Source: Bacteroidota bacterium
GTDB taxonomy: Bacteria; Bacteroidota; Bacteroidia; NS11-12g; UBA955
Assembly (NCBI GenBank): GCA_009918425.1
Contig: RGEC01000066.1
Location: 1-10,440, forward strand
Reading direction: 5' to 3'
DNA: 10,440 bases
Positions 7,523 to 10,440 of the stretch are shown here, one piece after another (within the stretch, counting starts at the first letter, position 1; each line of letters begins with the position of its first letter). Under the pieces are notes generated by a model. It worked only from the letters and a program-made list of their open reading frames with translations, was not told the DNA's origin and did no database searches. The position numbers and the translations under genes were made by a program.

Positions 7523-8287
7523 TTACACGTAAAGATACAACAGAAATGCCACACCGGCAGCTATGCGATAGTAGCCAAACCAGGCGAAACCTTTCGTTTT
7601 AACCAGTTGTATAAAAAAACGAATGGCAATGAGTGCTGTGACAAAACTGAATATATTGCCAAAGCCGATATCCTGCAGTTGAGAGGCTGACAGGTTGTGC
7701 CAGTTTTTCATAAGCTTATATAGTCCGGCGGCAGTAAGTGTGGGAACGGCCAGAAAAAAACTGAATTCTGTTGCAGCAACCCGGCTGAGTTTACAACCCA
7801 GTGCACCAGCAATTGATGCAGCACTGCGGCTTACGCCCGGCACCATAGCAAAACTCTGAACAAGACCAATTTTAAAAGCGTCCCCATAGGTTATCTGGTC
7901 TACATTCTTGTCGCCTTCAGGCAATAATTTTTCCATAAACAAAAGGAAAATGCCAATAAGTATGAGCGTAAATCCAACAATAGCCGGTGTTTGGAGTAAA
8001 GTTTCTAAAAAATCGTCAAACATAAGGCCCAACACAGCTGCAGGAATAAATCCTGCAAATAATTTCAGATAGAAATTAAAATCACGGAATGCAAAAAACC
8101 TTTTTGGGTAGGCGGCAATAACAGCCAGAATGGCTCCAAACTGTATGGTTATAATATAAGTGTCAATTTTTGCAGCATCGAGCTTCATAATCTCACCTGT
8201 CATCATCAGGTGACCGGTGCTACTTACCGGTAAATACTCAGTAATTCCCTCAATTAGGGCTAAAATTAGGTTTTCGGCCCAGGTCAT
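7523..8287 (-). CDS. uppP: Undecaprenyl-diphosphate phosphatase (UppP/BacA)
   Basis: This integral membrane enzyme dephosphorylates undecaprenyl diphosphate to the monophosphate carrier used in peptidoglycan and surface glycan synthesis; its overexpression gives bacitracin resistance in other bacteria. The two BacA signature regions are clear: IEGITEYLPVSSTGHL (12-27), with Glu13, Glu17, Ser22/23 and His26, and PGVSRSAA (150-157), with Arg154; these match the E. coli active-site residues. At 254 residues with multiple hydrophobic segments it is slightly short but complete. Its ATG overlaps the stop of the DUF3098 gene by 4 bp (ATGA), indicating translational coupling, and the DUF4159 gene follows after 5 bp. 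The ftsX-DUF3098-uppP order is common in Bacteroidota. Confidence 0.97.
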   Translation of the reverse strand: MTWAENLILALIEGITEYLPVSSTGHLMMTGEIMKLDAAKIDTYIITIQFGAILAVIAAYPKRFFAFRDFNFYLKLFAGFIPAAVLGLMFDDFLETLLQTPAIVGFTLILIGIFLLFMEKLLPEGDKNVDQITYGDAFKIGLVQSFAMVPGVSRSAASIAGALGCKLSRVAATEFSFFLAVPTLTAAGLYKLMKNWHNLSASQLQDIGFGNIFSFVTALIAIRFFIQLVKTKGFAWFGYYRIAAGVAFLLYLYV

Positions 8288-8544
8288 TCACCTTCGTTTG
8301 ATTTTCCCTTGTAGAAAATAGAAACAATTCCCAAGGCAAAACCTACCATAACTACAATTGGTGCCAAGGTGATTTTGGTACTGTTATATATGTTGGTAGT
8401 TCCGCTCATCAGGTAGAAACCAATGACCAGAATAAGCAATGATGCTCCCAACAATATGTAATTCATCGTTCCGAAAACCATTTGAGATTGATTGTTATTG
8501 TTGCCCTTTTTCAACAAAGGATTATTATTTTCATTGTTGCTCAT
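8284..8544 (-). CDS. DUF3098 small two-helix membrane protein
   Basis: An 86-residue protein with an Asn-rich polar N-terminus (1-20) followed by FGTMNYILLG, two predicted membrane helices (about 28-46 and 59-78) and a charged tail. The FG.MNY start and the KITLAPIVV..GF motif (57-69) are the DUF3098 pattern, a family I know only from Bacteroidota, encoded between ftsX and uppP. It has no assigned function. Its ATG overlaps the ftsX stop (TAATG) and its stop overlaps the uppP start (ATGA), so it sits locked between the two. The fixed context suggests a role with FtsX or in lipid-carrier metabolism, but that is inference. Confidence 0.87.
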   Translation of the reverse strand: MSNNENNNPLLKKGNNNNQSQMVFGTMNYILLGASLLILVIGFYLMSGTTNIYNSTKITLAPIVVMVGFALGIVSIFYKGKSNEGE

Positions 8545-9434
8545 TAGTATAGATTTTCAATTTTACTGCGAAGATACTTACGGGTGCTGAACCATGCACT
8601 ACCCGCAGAAATTAAAATTCCGCACAGCAGGGTTCCGGCCAGACAAATTACTGCTTGAACAGGCTCTATAAATCCGGTGATTTCGTCAATAGAACCAAAT
8701 CCGCTCCATATGTAGTGGACACCTCTGAAAGCTCCAAACAACATCAGCAGCGATATTGGAAATGCAATGAATGTGTAAACTATAAATTTCCCGATAATAG
8801 GCCGGATTATAAAGCCATGTGTTGCACCTACCAACTGCATGCTTTTGATGATGAACCGATTGGCAAATATGTTTAAGCGAGTAGAATTATGGATAAGCCC
8901 GATGGCAATAATTATGAAGACCAGCGTTAGCCCCAATAGCGTGAGTTGTATTTTAGCTATATTGCTGTTAACCGATTCAAGTAGGTTTTTTTGATATACA
9001 ACGCTCTCAGTAATCGGCAATTTTTTAAGTTCTGCTGAAACCTTCTCGAGTTCTGCAGCTGTAGCAAATTCTGCCTTAAAAAATAGCTCCAGACTCAGGG
9101 GTAATGCATTCATTTCTACATATTGCATAAAAGCACTGTCATTGCCTGCTGCCATTTCTTTCATTCCTTCTTCACGGCTTACAAATCGAGAAGATTTAAA
9201 CCATTTTTCTTTTTTGAGCTCGCTTTCAAGCGCTTTTACCTGAGCTTCTGTGCAGGAATCTTTAAAATAAATATCCAGACTGCTGCTTTCCACAAGACTT
9301 TTGCTTATACCCTGAAAACCAAGATAGGTAAGGGATAGCAGACCTAACATAAACATGACCAGTGCCATGCTGCTGACTCCCGGAACGGCACTTGGCCGAC
9401 GCCTTTTGGTTTTAATCTCTGACTCTTCAGACAT
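8544..9434 (-). CDS. ftsX: Cell division protein FtsX (ABC-transporter-like permease)
   Basis: FtsX pairs with the ATPase FtsE to link the division machinery to periplasmic peptidoglycan hydrolase activation. The 296 residues show the family layout: a basic cytoplasmic N-terminus (KTKRRR, 8-13), membrane helix 1 (about 22-43), an extracytoplasmic domain (about 45-160), then helices 2 (about 163-182), 3 (about 214-235) and 4 (about 259-282). The conserved loop IIKSMQLVGATHGFIIRP (195-212) is diagnostic, and the C-terminus STRKYLR is typical. No ftsE is adjacent, which is usual in this phylum. It is the first gene of a six-gene minus-strand operon; a 89-bp region separates its ATG from the divergent DUF3817 gene. 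The next ATG upstream or downstream is not needed, as the length fits relatives. Confidence 0.95.
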   Translation of the reverse strand: MSEESEIKTKRRRPSAVPGVSSMALVMFMLGLLSLTYLGFQGISKSLVESSSLDIYFKDSCTEAQVKALESELKKEKWFKSSRFVSREEGMKEMAAGNDSAFMQYVEMNALPLSLELFFKAEFATAAELEKVSAELKKLPITESVVYQKNLLESVNSNIAKIQLTLLGLTLVFIIIAIGLIHNSTRLNIFANRFIIKSMQLVGATHGFIIRPIIGKFIVYTFIAFPISLLMLFGAFRGVHYIWSGFGSIDEITGFIEPVQAVICLAGTLLCGILISAGSAWFSTRKYLRSKIENLY

Positions 9435-9458
9435 GCATGGCGAATTTCAGTAATTCAA

Positions 9459-9491
9459 GCTAAATAGCAACCATTAAGTTATCCGCAATTG
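9459..9491 (-). promoter_or_regulatory. Weak candidate promoter for the ftsX operon
   Basis: On the minus strand, TTG (9489-9487 read within the palindrome CAATTG at 9486-9491) is followed after 19 bp by TATTTAGC (9466-9459). The spacing suits a Bacteroidota promoter, but the -7 element matches TAnnTTTG at only three of six fixed positions. The ftsX ATG lies 24 bp further on. This is the only reasonable candidate in the short intergenic region, so an ftsX promoter is expected nearby even if this exact assignment is wrong. Confidence 0.2.
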
Positions 9492-9518
9492 TGCATAGTG
9501 CCGATTCCTTTACTTTTG
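9489..9518 (+). promoter_or_regulatory. Bacteroidota-type promoter for the DUF3817 gene
   Basis: TTG at 9489-9491 (-33 element), a 19-bp spacer, and TACTTTTG at 9511-9518 (-7 element) match the Bacteroidota primary sigma factor consensus, with every fixed base of TAnnTTTG present. The ATG at 9524 is only 5 bases past the -7 element, so transcription should begin at or within a few bases of the start codon. Confidence 0.75.
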
Positions 9519-9523
9519 CATTT

Positions 9524-9823
9524 ATGGAAAATACACCGACTGAACTTCGTAAAAAACGTCTTATTCAAATAGGTCATTGGGAGGGTATCAGTTATTTACT
9601 TTTGTTGGGTGTGGCTATGCCGCTGAAATACATTTTTAGCTGGCCAACGGCTGTTTCTGTTTTTGGATTGCTGCATGGTTTTCTGTTTGTTTGGTTTTGT
9701 ATTTTTCTGTTATGGATGGAAATAAAAAAAGATATCACCCTGTTCAAAGGATTCTTGTCAGTTTTATTATCACTGCTGCCTTTTGGAACATTCTATCTTG
9801 AGCGGTATGTTTTTCGCAAATAA
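9524..9823 (+). CDS. DUF3817 small integral membrane protein
   Basis: Ninety-nine residues from the ATG at 9524. An in-frame GTG at 9491 would give 110 residues, but it lies upstream of the -7 promoter element, so a transcript from that promoter could not contain it; the protein family also begins near LRKKRLIQIG. The DUF3817 signature is clear: IGHWEGISYLLLL.VAMPLKY (16-36), then GLLHGFLFV (48-56). Three hydrophobic helices are visible (about 22-37, 45-65, 74-92), the family's normal layout. It lies in the inner membrane; function is not established. It is transcribed divergently from ftsX and is followed by an exonuclease gene that has its own promoter, so it is likely monocistronic. Confidence 0.88.
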   Translation: MENTPTELRKKRLIQIGHWEGISYLLLLGVAMPLKYIFSWPTAVSVFGLLHGFLFVWFCIFLLWMEIKKDITLFKGFLSVLLSLLPFGTFYLERYVFRK

Positions 9824-9855
9824 TTTGTTTATTTAAGAATAATATCGTATATTTG
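9824..9855 (+). promoter_or_regulatory. Bacteroidota-type promoter for the exonuclease gene
   Basis: TTTG at 9824-9827, a 20-bp spacer, and TATATTTG at 9848-9855 match the -33/-7 consensus with all fixed bases present. The -33 element begins immediately after the TAA of the DUF3817 gene. The ATG at 9864 lies 8 bases past the -7 element, again predicting a leader of only a few bases. Confidence 0.75.
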
Positions 9856-9863
9856 TTATTCTC

Positions 9864-10440
9864 ATGGATGGCCTAAATATTAAGCATATATTGCTCGAGA
9901 ATATTATTTTCATTGATATTGAGACGGTTTCAGCCCACAAAAATTTTGATGATTTGAGTCCTGAGTGGCAGGATTTGTGGAAACGAAAAGCTAAAAATCT
10001 GATAAAAGATCAGCAATCAGAGTCTGAAATTTACGATCAGGCCAGCATCTATGCTGAATTTGGTAAAATTATTTGTATTGGTGTAGGTTTTTTGAGAAGG
10101 GGTAAGGATGGCCTGCAGTTTCGTGTTAAATCCTATTGCGCTGATGATGAAAAAACGCTTTTACAGGAATTCGCTAATTTGCTGAATCGAAGTTTTAACG
10201 GACCTCAATATTTGCTGTGTGCCCATAACGGTAAAGAATTTGATTTTCCATATTTGGCCAGAAGAATGATGGTGCATGGGATAGCGTTGCCCAAACTCTT
10301 GGATATTCAGGGAAAAAAGCCCTGGGAAGTACAACACCTTGATACTTTGGAATTATGGAAATTCGGCGATCGGAAAAGTTTTACATCATTGAATTTACTT
10401 GCTCATCTATTTAATATTCCAACTCCGAAGGATGATATAG
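9864..10440 (+). CDS. DnaQ/PolB-like 3'-5' exonuclease, 3' partial
   Basis: An open frame of 192 codons runs from the ATG at 9864 off the right edge; an in-frame TAA at 9840-9842 and the promoter just upstream fix the start. Motif Exo I is FIDIET (16-21, with metal-binding Asp18 and Glu20). Motif Exo II is AHNGKEFDFPYL (120-131, with Asn122 and Asp127). Residues after about 175 (SLNLLAHLFNIP.PKDDI) match the stretch that precedes motif Exo III in this family, so the final catalytic Tyr/Asp motif should lie just beyond the window. The family is the stand-alone DEDD exonuclease resembling the proofreading domain of family B DNA polymerases, common in Bacteroidota; it would remove 3' nucleotides from DNA, with a likely role in repair. 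No polymerase domain is visible in the part seen. Confidence 0.9.
   Translation, partial: MDGLNIKHILLENIIFIDIETVSAHKNFDDLSPEWQDLWKRKAKNLIKDQQSESEIYDQASIYAEFGKIICIGVGFLRRGKDGLQFRVKSYCADDEKTLLQEFANLLNRSFNGPQYLLCAHNGKEFDFPYLARRMMVHGIALPKLLDIQGKKPWEVQHLDTLELWKFGDRKSFTSLNLLAHLFNIPTPKDDI

Noticed and set aside
8487..8544. Asn-codon-rich stretch at the DUF3098 N-terminus as a possible microsatellite or phase-variable tract.
   Set aside because: The run is short, imperfect (interrupted by other codons) and typical of polar N-terminal tails; no pure repeat long enough for slippage.
9491..9523. GTG at 9491 as the start of the DUF3817 protein.
   Set aside because: It lies upstream of the -7 promoter element and adds 11 residues not seen in the family; ATG at 9524 fits both promoter and family.

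Overview
The window comes from a member of the Bacteroidota. Several independent signs agree. A surface protein ends in the type B sorting domain of the type IX secretion system (T9SS, the CHU_C or 'gliding motility-associated' domain). A PorP/SprF-family outer-membrane protein follows it. The ftsX-DUF3098-uppP gene order is typical of the phylum. Two promoters match the phylum-specific -33/-7 consensus (TTG or TTTG, then 19-20 bp, then TAnnTTTG). Base composition looks moderately AT-rich by eye. I cannot place the genome below phylum level.

Region 1 (1-4545, plus strand) is a secretion and surface module. The 3' part of a very large secreted protein (its start is off the left edge) carries a beta-rich N-terminal part, PKD and Ig-like domains, a perfect-period array of three 83-residue repeats, and the C-terminal T9SS signal. 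Four bases after its stop, a GTG-started PorP/SprF-family gene follows, whose product has an extra C-terminal domain resembling SPOR. Such pairs are commonly a T9SS cargo and its dedicated outer-membrane partner.

Region 2 (4538-9434, minus strand) is one tightly packed six-gene operon, transcribed right to left: ftsX, a DUF3098 small membrane protein, uppP, a DUF4159 protein, a diacylglycerol/sphingosine-type lipid kinase, and a bifunctional NAD(P)H-hydrate epimerase/dehydratase. Four of the five junctions overlap and the fifth has a 5-bp gap, so co-transcription and translational coupling are likely. Themes are cell division and peptidoglycan hydrolase control (FtsX), lipid-carrier recycling (UppP), lipid phosphorylation, and metabolite repair. 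The operon converges on the PorP/SprF gene and the two 3' ends overlap by 8 bp with no visible terminator.

Region 3 (9435-10440, plus strand) holds a short divergent promoter region, a small DUF3817 membrane protein, and the 5' part of a DnaQ-like 3'-5' exonuclease that runs off the right edge. Both genes have textbook Bacteroidota promoters placed so close to the ATG that their mRNAs should be leaderless or nearly so.

No tRNA, rRNA, CRISPR array, insertion sequence, phage gene or riboswitch was recognised. No gene-free stretch exceeds about 90 bp. Apart from the repeats and the fused PorP/SprF protein, the content is mostly ordinary core and envelope genes; I do not see strong evidence of a wholly new system.
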